DNA of 64,000 bases from Dryas octopetala. Lineage: Eukaryota; Streptophyta; Magnoliopsida; Rosales; Rosaceae. The stretch spans positions 11,036,001 through 11,100,000 of the forward strand of contig OY992835.1 of the NCBI GenBank assembly GCA_963921425.1, read 5' to 3'. The translations under genes were made by a program, and so were the position numbers. Below are positions 11,301 to 22,567 of the stretch, one piece after another. The first letter of the stretch is position 1. Each line of letters opens with the position of its first letter. The notes under the pieces were generated by a model. It was not told where the DNA came from and searched no databases. It saw only the letters and a list, made by a program, of their open reading frames with translations.

Positions 11301-12944
11301 CTAAAAGGTGAAAGTAAAATTGGCTTATGAATGACAGCAAAACTCATACACCGCATACCCCTGCCAACTATATCTACTATAAGTCTATAACATATCATCC
11401 CTAGATAACCCCCTCCCCCACGAGATATTAAATAAATATTGTAAAAGACATGAGAATCTTGGCTTCACTTAAATAACACAACCAGAAAAAAAAAAAATTA
11501 CTTTGAGCCAAGTATGAAGTTTTCCTATTATTAGACTAACCCTTACCAAAAAAACAAAAAAAACAAAATGATTATGACAAGATAGGAAGCTAATTTAATT
11601 CATGGCAAGCAGAAACCTTGACAACAACAGCTGGTAATAGAAATAAAAATACCGGTACTAATTTAATACCAACCAAAAGAAATCATACAATGCCATGAAG
11701 TCGATCAATATTTACCATTGAAATAAGATACTCTAAATCCAACATAATTAAATAGAAAGAAACGGTGTAACAAAACTTTAATTTGTGGAGGATGACAATC
11801 ATGACATCAATTCCTTACAGACTAGTGAACATGAAAATCTACCTGTTTAAAGTCACCACTATGCTCATCTGTGTGTGTAAAGAGAATGCATAAGGCCTTG
11901 ACAGTAGAACCAAACGAAGAAAGAGAAGTCACTTGGGAAATGATTAATATTGTTAATTATTGATAAGAATGCTTTAATTCTTACATGATCTTTGGTCGGT
12001 TAATTAAGAAACCTTTCATAATCTTCAAACTGTTATAAAGATTCATGTAATAAGAGAGGTCAACTAAGACCTATAGTAATTCGGGACAAAACAAATGACT
12101 GGATAGGAGATAAGCTAAATAACTCAATTAACGACTAATATAAACAATCATATATAATAAACTGAATAAGCGTTGAACTTAGATTCACCTTGAAGTTCAC
12201 ACCTATTTCTCATAAAGGCTTTATAATCATAAAAAAAACAAATGGACCAAGTCAATTTTCAATTGATTGATTGAAAGTATAGTATATATTGCTGCAGTTA
12301 CTATGTCTTACATATGCTTCTACTTATTTCATGAAAGAAAATGAATTTGTTTATTTGAGCTAATTATGGATTTAGAGTTCATATTGCTGTGTTAATAACT
12401 TTGGGAACTATTGAACACTAGATTTTAGTTGTAATTAATAATGGGTATGACCTAAGGTCATAATCTCGTTCGAATTGTGATGAAAGCATAAAGGGCAGTC
12501 AAATTAAGTAAGATATCTCACGGAAGGCAACAAACATGGCACAAAGCATTCAAGCATTTAGTCATCTCAGATACATTGAATTGAGTACATGAAAGAAGAG
12601 TAATGTACACATCCCTAGCTATTATGTTCCAGTTATCTTCAATGGGACGACATTAACTTCCATGTCAACATACAACATAACCTGAAAAGTCACATAAAGC
12701 ATCAAACTAAATACCAAGAGAACTTTTTAAAAAATAACAAAGGATAGAGGAATATGGACACTCATACATACCACCCTTGTAAAAGCTGTCATTATATATA
12801 TATATATATTCATATAAATTAATCAACACCTTCATCCAAACTCAAGTCAAATAGGCTGTTGTTTGGTGGGCATTCATGGTTCCATTTCAAAACTCACGAG
12901 AAGAGGACAGAGAGAAAGAGATAACCCAGGAGAGATGAGACTGA

Positions 12945-13141
12945 GCTTACCTTTAGACGTTGCAACCCAGGAGGATCAGATAGTTCGTGCTTCACCACCG
13001 ACGCCAAGGTCAACCGGCGGCAACTTGGACTTCGACTTGGACTTCGACGACAATGTCTCAGTGAGAACGAGAACCCCAAGCAGAGAGGAGAGAATGGCAG
13101 TGAGTGTGTGTCTCACTGAGGGTGAGAGAGAGCTCGTGTGA
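12945..13141 (-). other. Possible first exon of an unrecognised minus-strand transcript
   Basis: Read on the minus strand, a CT-rich leader from about 13140 passes into a frame starting MGFSFSLRHCRRSPS and ends near 12945 at CTAAAG|GTAAGC, a good donor. The overlapping plus-strand frame (12863-13141) is equally open, so coding is uncertain. No downstream exon was recognised. It may be the promoter end of a gene carried by the CACTA-like element. Confidence 0.25.
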
Positions 13142-13261
13142 TTGTGTGAGTGTGTGTTTCTGTTTGTGTTTGGATGTGTTGGAAAACATAGTCAAAATTT
13201 TTAAGTTTGTCCAAAAATTTTGTTTCCAATTTCTTTTTGCTCCAACAAAGATGTCAGTTAA

Positions 13262-14240
13262 GGCCTTCCAGTATGGTAAAACTCATTTTTGGTGACTAAA
13301 ACCCATTTTGGGTCACAAATAGTGCTGTGACCCAATTCTCACTGCAATGGTACTGTGATCTAAAATGGGTCACAGTGTTTTATACATATTTAAAATATGG
13401 CTAATATTGATTAAGTGATATTTAATTTATAATTTATAATTTAAATTATAAGAAAAATTATTCTATTGGTCTTATTTTAATGAGATATTTAAAATAAGGT
13501 CAATATTGAATATATTAAGAATAAGAAAATTCTACAGGTATGTCATCACTAGGGCTTCATCTTTAGCTACCTCCCAAGCATTTCTTGTAGGAGCCATGAC
13601 AAAGAAAACAAAATTTTGTGCAAATTTAGTAAACAAAGGTTGTAGTTTGTGTTGAAAAACTATGAGTGTTGTATAATATATATAGACCCTGATTTATCTA
13701 TATAGCTGTTGGAGGGTTTGAGGAATTTCAATTAATGTTTTTGAAATTTTCTGGCAAATTTTTGGTTATTATTTCAATTTTAAATGATTTATTAATTATT
13801 TGTTTTAACAAAAAAAGCTTGGGCGATCTAGACCGTTGATTATCAACGGTCCATTAATCTAAACCCTTTAATTTCAAACCAGCCACTTCAAATAAATAAA
13901 AAATGACAAAAAATGGCAGCCTCATATCACCAACGGTCATTTAATATGGACCGTTGGTGATCACCCATCACTGTCGCACACGTCACACCAAAGCAAGTGG
14001 CTGACAATTGTTGCAGGCGGGGCCCACCAAATTTTCGGCTATAGCACACTCTCTCTCCTCACGTGGGTACGTGGGCCACTTTCGCAATTGGGTCACAGCT
14101 ATTTTGGCTCACATTGAGACCCATATTTGGGCTACTCCCTCTTTTCGGTCACATTTTCCGGCTCATAGTGCTTGGATGTGAGCCATTTGTGACCCAAAAT
14201 GGGTTTTAGATTATATTTTCATGTGGCATAGTGGAAGGCC
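13262..14240. mobile_element. PIF/Harbinger-type non-autonomous element
   Basis: The ends are GGCCTTCCAGTATG and its inverted partner CATAGTGGAAGGCC, flanked on both sides by TAA (13259-13261 and 14241-14243), the 3-bp duplication typical of PIF/Harbinger. Subterminal parts form a second inverted repeat around ACCCATTTTGGGTCACA. The centre has palindromic GACCGTTGAT/ATCAACGGTC sequences. No transposase frame is present. Removing the element rejoins its CACTA-like host as CAGTTAACGG. Length is 979 bp. Confidence 0.88.
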
Positions 14241-14437
14241 TAACGGTTTAGATATCAATTTTTAATGAAAGTAGGAAAAAATTAAGATATCGTAAAAATT
14301 ATTAAAAATTATTAGGTGATATCTTAATAAATTAAGATATTGTTGAACAAATCAAATGATATCTAAAATGTTTTAATCTATTTTTTACAATAATTGATAT
14401 TAAACAAGTGATGTTTATCAAGGTTTTTGTTGTAGTA

Positions 14438-14730
14438 TATCATAACCCTAAACCCTAAATCTTTTACCCTATACCCTAATACCCTAATATCCCATACCAT
14501 AATACCCTAAACCCTAGTGTGTTCTTTTAAAATTTGTAATCCTATACCTTACCCTATACCCTATACCCTAAGACTATAATTCATAGTTGGTAACTTGGTA
14601 TATAATTATAGAAATTTTTAGGATATGGTAGATACTATACCCTATACCCTATACCCTATACCCTAAGGTCTAGGATATGATGTATACTTTTTATTAGGGT
14701 ATAGGGTGTTTTTATGGGGTTTAGGGTTTA
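14438..14730. repeat. Telomere-like CCCTAA/CCCTATA tract
   Basis: Degenerate runs of CCCTAAA, CCCTATA and CCCTAATA appear on the plus strand. They are followed at 14690-14730 by TTAGGGTATAGGG and GGGGTTTAGGG, so the orientation flips. Shorter diverged versions lie at 34345-34470 and 40585-40715, always just before a block-edge motif. It is part of the repeating transposon module rather than a true chromosome end. Confidence 0.8.
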
Positions 14731-15180
14731 TTAAATAGATCACATAAAGTAACATATTTATATAATAAACATATTTACTGATGACTTTAATGTTTTAATA
14801 CCCTAAACATATTGTTAATGTTAATGTTTTCATAAACCCAGCCATATTTGTTTATGTTAATGTTTTAATTAAACTAAACTATATTTGTTAATGTTTTAAT
14901 AACCTAAAAATTACGGAAACTGTAAAAACTCAAAATGAAAAAGTCAAATGATGAACTAAATTTGTTTTTTACAAATTATTAACTAAAGTTTTATATATAT
15001 ATATAATTTTTTAATAATTTTTTTTTAATAACAGATTATTAACCAACCCTACTAAATCCCAAACCAATCCCCATTGAAACCCCATAAGAACCCCAAACCC
15101 GGTTTTTTTATTTATTTTTTTTCGTGCCCAGTGTCCACCCAAACCCTGAATAATGAGTTAGAATTTCAGATGTTCATTTC
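14731..15180. other. AT-rich spacer before the PMD gene
   Basis: Contains TTAATGTTTT repeats (14800-14900) and an AT run near 14995. No gene or transposon end is seen. It probably holds the upstream part of the PMD gene promoter. Confidence 0.4.
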
Positions 15181-15897
15181 AACTAAATTCCCGCTTACAT
15201 TTCTCTCTCTGCGATCGCTCTCTTCTCTCTCTTCCCTCTCCCTGCGCCGATCATCTTCTTCGGTGAGAACTGTCTCGTCCGGCGGCCGATATATTCTCCG
15301 GTGAGAACTCTCTCGATCTCGCCTCTCTCTCAGTCTCCAGCCCACCCACAACTTGGGCAAAGGCTCGATCAAAATCTCGATCTCACCCAGGCTCTGTCGC
15401 ATCTCACTCTCACTAGCATCTCTCCCAAAATCAAAAGGTATGTCTCATCTCTCTCACTCTCATCTCTGAAATTTCAAATAAGGGATTTAGGTTTAGGATT
15501 TTTATTTGGTGATTGAGTGACTCTCGGATTAGGGGTTTGATTTAGGTTTTCAATTACTGATTTTAGCTTATTCATTTATCTGTATTTGGGAATTGGGGTT
15601 CTGTGACTTTGTCAATGATGGGTTATGGGTTGGGTTGGGGTTTCAGGTTTTGTGAGTCATGGTATACTGATTTGCTGGTTTGGGTACTGGTTTCAGGTTC
15701 TTGGTTGTTGTTTGATTGTTTATAGGTTGCTAGAAATTGTTTTTCTTAGTTTATGAATAACTGTGTAATGGATTTTTCGGATGGAGGGTAGAGAGAGAGA
15801 GCAGTTGTCATCCTTAAGAGATGTGGACAATTTTCTTTATGTGTAATGATATGTCCAGTAACTTAAGTTTGTTTGTTTGTTTGCTTGACAGTAAATT
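15181..15897 (+). promoter_or_regulatory. PMD gene 5' leader with intron
   Basis: A CT-rich leader (15195-15437) with TCTCTCTCTGCGATCGC and repeated CGGTGAGAACT ends at ATCAAAAG|GTATGTC, a good donor. The acceptor CTTGACAG ends at 15891, six bases before the ATG at 15898. A leader intron of about 455 bp fits a plant 5' UTR intron. No TATA box was assigned. Confidence 0.65.
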
Positions 15898-18744
15898 ATG
15901 GCACGAACAAAGCTTGCCAGTAAAAATATGGGTAGGGGCTCCGACATCACCAGCGAAACTGGTATAGATCACCTCCAAGCTTCCACTTCAAGTGCTGCAC
16001 ACCCAGAAGCCACGGGCCAAGGTCATGTGGCAGGAGGAATGCCGTCGTCAAGTGTTGGCGAGAATGTGGTTGTTCGACGAGCATCGTCAATGACCACAGT
16101 CAAGGCTTGGAGTCCTGCTGACTGCCCAAGCTTTGGTGTCAAGGGCCACAAGCCCCAAAGTCGGAATCCTTACAGCAAGGAGCTCCACTTGGATACGGAC
16201 GTCCATCTCTCGTCCGCGGTGATTTTCAGCTACCTTTAAAATTGATTTTTGTTAGTTTTTAGTGAGTTGTTAGTCATAATGTCGTTTATCCTAATTACTT
16301 CATTTGAACTTGCAGTGCGACATCAAATCTGTTCGTGGCTGTGGCGAACAACTTACACTGAGATGTTGGTGGAAAGAGCTCAGCTCTAGCTGCAAGGAGA
16401 AGGTTAATGCAGCAGGCTTTGGGGGCATTGTCCAAATGGCAACTTCAAAAGGCCAGCGGGATAGAAGGTTGCTCGTTGCCCTGGCAACTCGGTGGTGGGA
16501 CACGACCCACACCTTTCATTTTGACACAGTTGGGGAGCTGACCATGACCCCGCTGGACTTTGCCGCTATCACCGGAATACGGTTTAGTGGGCATCCAGTG
16601 AAGTATGAAAAGGACGCCCACAAAGATAAGAGGCGACTTACCCGGTTATTTGGTCAAGAGTTTGCTCGGGCTGCGGATAAGAAGATGGTGTGCGAGGACC
16701 TGTACACCAAGTACGGGCGGTTCGAAACCGGCACCCCCGAGTTAGAAGATCGGATGGTCAGACTTTTCATCCTCCATCTACTCGGCGCCACCTTGCTCAA
16801 CGACAAGAGCAAGTTTGTGTGGCTGTGGTATGTACCAAGTCTTGAGACGGTTGAAGACATTGGTTTATACAATTGGGGCGCACCATCTCTTTCCTGCTTG
16901 TATCGGAACATGGACGCCATCTCAAGGAAGAAGAATAGGACCATGGGAGGCTTTTGGCGCGCATAGGAGGTAACGTAACTATTACATTCGTTTTTAAAGT
17001 TTGCACCATGTTGGCTGTGTTTTTTTAATATACACTAACTCCCGCTATTTGTTACTGTTTGATAGATATGGGCATGCGAATACTTGATGCCCGTGTCTTT
17101 ACGTGATCCCAAGCCAAAGGACACATGGCCTCGAGGCTTGAGGTGGTTGGCTACACCGGGGGTGCGAGCCAACTCACATGACACAGCTGGACTGATTGAG
17201 TCCCTCGCAAACCTAACGGCTGATCAGGTACCCTACGAACCACGTGTGATTAAACCATTTAAGGTGTATGAGTAGGAAGAATGGAAAAAAAATAACACAC
17301 TTGTTCAATTCGTTTCACCCATTGTACGTTGTATGACTTTTGGTTTGTGTTTCTGTTCTGTCCTCAATTTGATAACTGCTAATTAGAACATGTGAACTTG
17401 GTTTGATTTCCCTTCTCTTCTCATTTTTAGGTTGAATGGCACCCTTGGGGAAGCAATGCCTCAGATCTGCCAAGCTATGTCGCTGCCAGTATTCCAGTCA
17501 GCAGGCTGCGAATACTCCTGGAAGGGCCTGCTGGGTTTGCCTGGTACTTGGGCGAGAGAGTGAGTGTGCAAAGCTTGGGGACCCCGGCGCCATGTGTTCC
17601 CATCAGTCCTCCGCCCACCATGTTGGACGACGTTCGTTTGACGGTGGAGGAAAAAGTAGAGGGATTGATAGGCAAGGATGCAAAAGACTTGCTGCATCCG
17701 GACAGCCCTGACTACAACACCTTTCGGAGGGAGTACTTGGTGTACAAACATACCTCCCGGCCGTCTAGGGACGAGGGGGATGGTGTGATGCCAAGTACTC
17801 AACCTCGGGCAGCCGAGGGTGTCAGCAGTCACATCCCGATGCCAAGTAGGTCCATCACAGTTCCGGGTGTGGGAGAAGAAGGGGACTGTGAGGAGCTTGT
17901 CATCCCTCGGGGGAAACACACTGCATGCCTTCCGCTTCCCAGTGATTGCAAAAGTGTAAGTGCGTTGTCTTTATGGTTAATGTATAGTGTACGATCAAGT
18001 ATGCTTAGGGAAATGCTATATGGTGCATGTTATATGTTCGAACAATTATGATTTGCAAACGTGGTCGACTAATGAATGCAAAAATTGCAGGTGAGTGCTG
18101 AAACGGTGGCGGAGCTGCTTGATATGCATGCAGGGGTAACATCCCTGCTGTTTGCTAAGTGCCACTCGTTGAGCAAGGCTTGCCGGGAACTTGCAACAGC
18201 TCGGAGGAAGATTGTTGAGCTGGAAACTTCCAAGGGTATATCTGACCGGCTTGTGCACACGTTACACTCGCAAATAGTGAGTATTGCATTTGATGATGAA
18301 TTTTGGTTTCACTTTAAAGTTATAATTGTTTTTGATAATTTTACCTATCATTCACTCATGCAGAGGGGACTAGAGGCCAAGGTGCAGGGCAGCAGAACGG
18401 ACGTGGGGACTTCTACATTAGCCCAGGCAGATGACGATGATGAAAGGGACGATGAAGCGGCCTCGGGGGAGGAAGAGGAGCATGAGGAGGCAGATGAGGA
18501 GGACGAAGATGATGAAGAAGAGGCAGCGGCAACTGAAGAGGAGGAAGATGAGGATGGGGAGGACGATCACGAGGAAGAGAGCGATGAAGAGGCAGGGGAA
18601 GATGACCACGAGGACGCGCAAGAACAATCACCTCCCATTCCAACCTGCCCTGCTGCATCCACTGTTTCAAAGAAGCGGAAGGAAAGAACTGTCCCCCATG
18701 TCAGAGCAGCTGTAAGACGAAGCAATAGAATCAAGGGCAGGTGA
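15898..18744 (+). CDS. Plant mobile domain (PMD) protein gene, six exons, one in-frame stop
   Basis: Exons inferred at 15898-16218, 16316-16969, 17066-17227, 17431-17955, 18091-18276 and 18364-18744, all with GT-AG introns in phase 0, giving about 742 residues. Exons 2 to 4 encode a plant mobile domain (aminotransferase-like): the family-like order includes RRLLVALATRWWDTTHTFHF, TPLDFAAITGI, FVWLWYVPSLE, WACEYLMPV and WHPWGSN. Exon 5 looks coiled coil. Exon 6 has a long Glu/Asp-rich tract (18427-18635) and then a basic KKRKE segment, a possible nuclear signal. PMD proteins occur in host silencing factors (MAIN, MAIL1) and inside transposons. Codon 324 (16964-16966) is TAG where the domain expects Trp, one base from TGG and two codons before a good donor, so this copy should be truncated. 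Confidence 0.85.
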
Positions 18745-21224
18745 TGCTCCCCTGCTGCATCGACTGTTTCGTTCTCCTCGCCACGGGCAGGCTCTCTGTG
18801 CCACTCACTTGGGCTGACGATGCTTCATGACAGCCTCCAAAGGGCAGCGGCTTTCCCGTTATTCTCCTCTTGGCGTATGTGCTTTGGGTATGCTGTTTTT
18901 TTTTTTGGTCAAATGCTTTGGGGGTATCTTTTTCTTAATAACATGAGCACAAAAAGTCCAGGAGTCCAGGGTTTCCGTATGCAACCAAGGATTAGACTAG
19001 CTGACCCCGCACCCAATTTTTCTGGTACTTGCTTGGTTTTTGTGTTTTTTTTTTCCCTATAAGAAGCACTTTCTTATACTGTGTTCTGCGTTTTTTTTTT
19101 TTGTTTATGGGAAAGTTATACTTTTTATATCTTTGGTATGCATAGTTGTCTCTAATTTTGCTCACAGGTGGTGCAGTCTGTGAGTTTATGTTGCTGTTTA
19201 TAGAAAAAACTGTTATTAAGTTATCTATTTATGGGGTTATCTTATACACAGGCAAATAGATCAAAATTATGCAATTGAAGTTAGTCTCAATTACCCAAAG
19301 ATTGCTAAGGTTTTAGGCTGTGGGTGCTTAACTTGGAAGGCTAAAAATATCAGCTTAGACGGATTATGCTAATGAGTATCAGTTTAAGCCTGTTTAGGCC
19401 CAGCTATATATAGATGCTCTTTATATACTCATATCTCTATTAATTATTAAAGGAGAGCTAGCTCCACGTAAAAAAGCACTTGCATCTTCTTTTGCTGGTG
19501 TTTGATTGAAGGGGTTGGTATAAGCTTTTGCTCTCATTATATCTCGAGTACATGAGACATTGTTAAGTGGCAAAAAAAGGGGAACCTAACAGACTTTCAT
19601 TTGAATGTGAGGGATGTGAGAAGATGTTAATTATTTAAGTCATCATCAGAATGGTCTCATGTCTTGATATTCCATTAAACAGCCGAACATGTATGATAGT
19701 GGACATGGCTTCAGATCCTCCAATTTGTATCCGAACAGGCAATAAGTGACCTTGGGATTGATAGTGGACATGGCTTCAGATCCTCCAATTTGAATTTGGT
19801 AAAAGTTGGCTTTTGCAAATACCATTTAATCAAATAATAGTTTCAATCTCAATTTCACTAAATGATGAGATTATGATTAAAATGATAAGGGTATTTATAG
19901 TTATAATAGATTGTTCTTACTTTTTAGAAGATCAAGAAAGAAGAATTCAACTATAAAGTTCTCTCTAAAATGGAACCAACATAAATAAACTTGCAAGATC
20001 ATGTATTAGTTTATTATACCACATTAGTTAAAAATAATTAGTTGTTGTGCAATTACTTATTGCATAATAGTATTTTGTAGACCTAAACTCTAAGATATAA
20101 TAGTATAAATTTATCTTTCTCTTCATTTATGATTTCTTAAATAATTTTCTTTCACAGTTAAACTTGTTAAAAATTTCACTCCCAATTGATTTAGGAAGCT
20201 AAATTCAATAAGATACTTAACCTAAATTATCTATGCATCTGTCTTTTCCAGCATGCGGACACAAGACCTTAATTAAGTTTTTCACTAAATACTTTTCACT
20301 AAATACTTTTTCACTAAATACTTATGTTAGTGTATTGGTGGTACTGGCTAAGATTGATTATGGACAATCTGAATATCTGGAACTACATTATGAAGATGCT
20401 ACATAGAGTTTGGCAACTCAAGTTGCCTGGTGTTAGAGAAGAGATTGATGCTTGACATACTGCTGTTGCATTCTGTTATTTTTTATGCTTGTAACTTTTC
20501 CTGAAACCAATGTGGAGTTGCTTATTTTGCAGGAGTGTCCCAACGCATGGACCTGTTGCATCTATTGGAGGGAATCTTTTTGCATAGGATTATATTGGAG
20601 AGACGTTGTTGCTTTTATAATTTCTTTTGTTTTCATTGAATTATGGTTCATGTGAATTGATGTCAATTGATTTGTGCTGTTGTCAATTATTGAGTCAAGT
20701 CTGAAACCTCTTTGATACTGTCTGGGGTGAGTTTAAGTTCCTAAGTGTACGGGTATAGTGAATGCTGAATACAAATGTGAGTACTGGCCTTCAGCAAGAA
20801 AGTAATTATAGTTGGGTCCCTTCTACACTCGTTTTCTGTTTTAAACGAGTGTTACTGTATCTACTGCTGTTTCTTGTATTTTAAATTAAATGATTGCAAC
20901 AAGTCCATATCCATTACAGGGCTAATTTGTTTTACTAGTGAAAGCTTTTGTGATAGACGAAAAAATGTTCCAACTTCAGTGTTATGCAGTACCAATATTG
21001 ACCTCTAATACATTGTCTCAGTTATTTTTCGTAAGAGCTAGTTGATATGGTAGATAGTGCGATGACTAAGGCTTCCAATGAAATTTACTTTTTCCCACCC
21101 TAGTTTGTTGAAATGGAAATCAAAATTCATTCCCACCCGCTAAAAAAATATTGAAATTGAAACCAAATTTGCTTCCCCTCCCAAAAATGAGGTATGAAAC
21201 TAAACATCTACATTCTACGAAAAA
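18745..21224 (+). other. PMD gene 3' flank, no recognisable gene
   Basis: Contains T-rich runs, a 35-bp direct repeat (GGACATGGCTTCAGATCCTC at about 19702 and 19767) and a triplicated TTTTCACTAAATAC at 20278-20325. Open frames at 18820 and 20452 show no protein features. The 3' end of the PMD transcript should lie in the first few hundred bases. Confidence 0.4.
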
Positions 21225-21545
21225 GATATGCTGAAAACATAATGACATGGTCAGGGGCTTGCCTCCGTAAAAATATGCCTAATAGGAACCCGAGTTGTGC
21301 ACGAGGATGCAGTAGACCTTTCATTCAATCCCATGCAGAGTAAATGTGTCCAAGAAGGAGGCAGATTGTTGAACAGATGCTGCCTCTGGCGCGTTTCAAG
21401 ACTAGTCAAATTGTGTAATTTTGGATTGCATGTGAAAACGTGATTGGCAAACAGGAGCTTGTATTGAGTACTCTGAGAATGCAATTGCCCTTTCGTTTGT
21501 ACCCAGTTGCAGTGCGAATCGTTTTTTGGCCCAGTGATGAAGTTA
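21225..21545 (+). repeat. Pre-array module E, also at 40008-40330
   Basis: About 320 bp shared with 40008-40330: ACATAATG, GGGGCTTGCCTC, GAGGATGCAGTAGACCT, CAATCCCATGCAGAGT and GATGCTGCCTCTGGCGCGTT, then the block-edge motif. It follows the PMD gene here and the VSR chimera there, so it behaves like a shared 3'-side module. Confidence 0.85.
21424..21511 (+). repeat. ~90-bp block-edge motif, copy 3
   Basis: Well conserved copy at the left edge of array E: GATTGCATG, GATTGGCAAACAGGAGCTTG, GAATGCAATTGCCC, CAGTTGCAG. Confidence 0.88.
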
Positions 21546-22070
21546 CCAGTCTCTTGAGGATTGGTTAAATAAAATGGTAACTTGGATCAAGAAAATCTTA
21601 ACTTACCTATTCTTGAGAAAAAGTTACCATTTCTTGAGGAACAACATCAAGAAAATGGTAACATTGGTCAAGCTTGAGATTGTTTACCACTTTGTTGATT
21701 CAAGTTACAATTTTCTTGATAATTGTACCAAGAAAGTGGTAACGTTTTTTGCCCCACTTATTTGGTTACCATTTTCTTGAGAATTGGTTCAACCAAATGG
21801 TAACTTGAAGAAAGAAAATGGGAACTTACCATTACTAGAGAAACAGTTATGATTTCTTGAGGGAAAAAATCACGAACATGGTAACTTTGGTCAATCTTGG
21901 GCTGGGTTACCACTTTCTTGGTCCAATTTACCATTTTCTTGAACCAACTCTAATGATCAAGAAAGTGATAACTTGGTTTGAGGCATGGATTTGGTTATCA
22001 TTTTCTTGATCCAAATCTCAAGAAAATGGTAACTGTGGATCAAGAAAATGGTCACTTACAACATGGGTAA
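21546..22070. repeat. 223-bp array, block E (short and diverged)
   Basis: A little over two diverged units with the TTACCATTTTCTTGA motif in both orientations, for example at 21574-21780. It lies midway between the PMD and ULP1-like genes. Confidence 0.85.
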
Positions 22071-22099
22071 TTTTTTAGTTCTGCAAAATTTAATTTTGT

Positions 22100-22190
22100 G
22101 ATTGCATTTCCAAACCGGATTGGTACACAGGAGCTTGTTTGTAATAGCCCGATAATGCAATTGCCTCTTTGTCTGCATACAGTTGCATGC
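22100..22190 (+). repeat. ~90-bp block-edge motif, copy 4
   Basis: Right edge of block E. It resembles copies 1, 6 and 8 (CAAACCGGATTGG, GTTGCATGCG), the type found at right edges, whereas left-edge copies end in GTTGCAGTG. Confidence 0.85.
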
Positions 22191-22342
22191 GTGGTATATG
22201 AAACACGTATATACATTTTAATTTTTTTCAACATTAAAGATTGTGTTATATAAATGAAGGGAAGTTAAGAAATGGGTGCAGTGGCCATAAAAGAAATTTC
22301 AGAAATTAGTGCTTCGATTATGCAAAATATTCTGAAAATATT

Positions 22343-22567
22343 TTAGTATGTCATGTACACTTTACAAAAAGATTTCGAACCTGTACAAAATAAATCAGAA
22401 CCATGTACAAAAGGACTCCGCATCATGTACAAAAGGAATCTGAACAATGTTAAAAGAGAATCCCAACTATGTACAAAAGGAAGCCAACCCATGTACAAAA
22501 AAAAAAGGAATCCGAACCATGTACAAATAAATGGTGTCCGAACCATGTACAAAAATAACCGAGTCGC
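22343..22567. repeat. CCATGTACAAAA short tandem repeat
   Basis: About nine loosely spaced copies of CCATGTACAAAA with AGGAATCC or GAA between them, directly downstream of the ULP1-like gene stop. Both strands show meaningless open frames. Confidence 0.7.

Larger units (their letters stand above)
8367..14437. mobile_element. CACTA-like element nested in the MULE complex
   Basis: The ends read TACTACAAAT... and ...TTGTTGTAGTA, inverted and close to the CACTACAA terminus of CACTA elements. Both subterminal regions (8400-9060 and 14240-14430) are crowded with GATATC-centred repeats in both orientations, as expected of CACTA subterminal binding sites. Comparison with 34340-34460 and 40580-40710 shows that sequence continuous there is split here by this insert. 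A 3-bp target duplication is not obvious (CAC against TAT), so the ends may be off by a few bases or mutated. No transposase is recognisable inside. Bases 9448-9669 hold a short frame with a protein-like stretch (SPTGFVKQEIVSDATN), unrecognised. Length is about 6.07 kb, including a younger nested insert. Confidence 0.7.

Noticed and set aside
18413..18715. Long overlapping frames opposite and alongside the PMD gene's acidic exon
   Set aside because: GA-rich coding sequence leaves other frames open; the exon 6 frame is fixed by splice phases and the stop.
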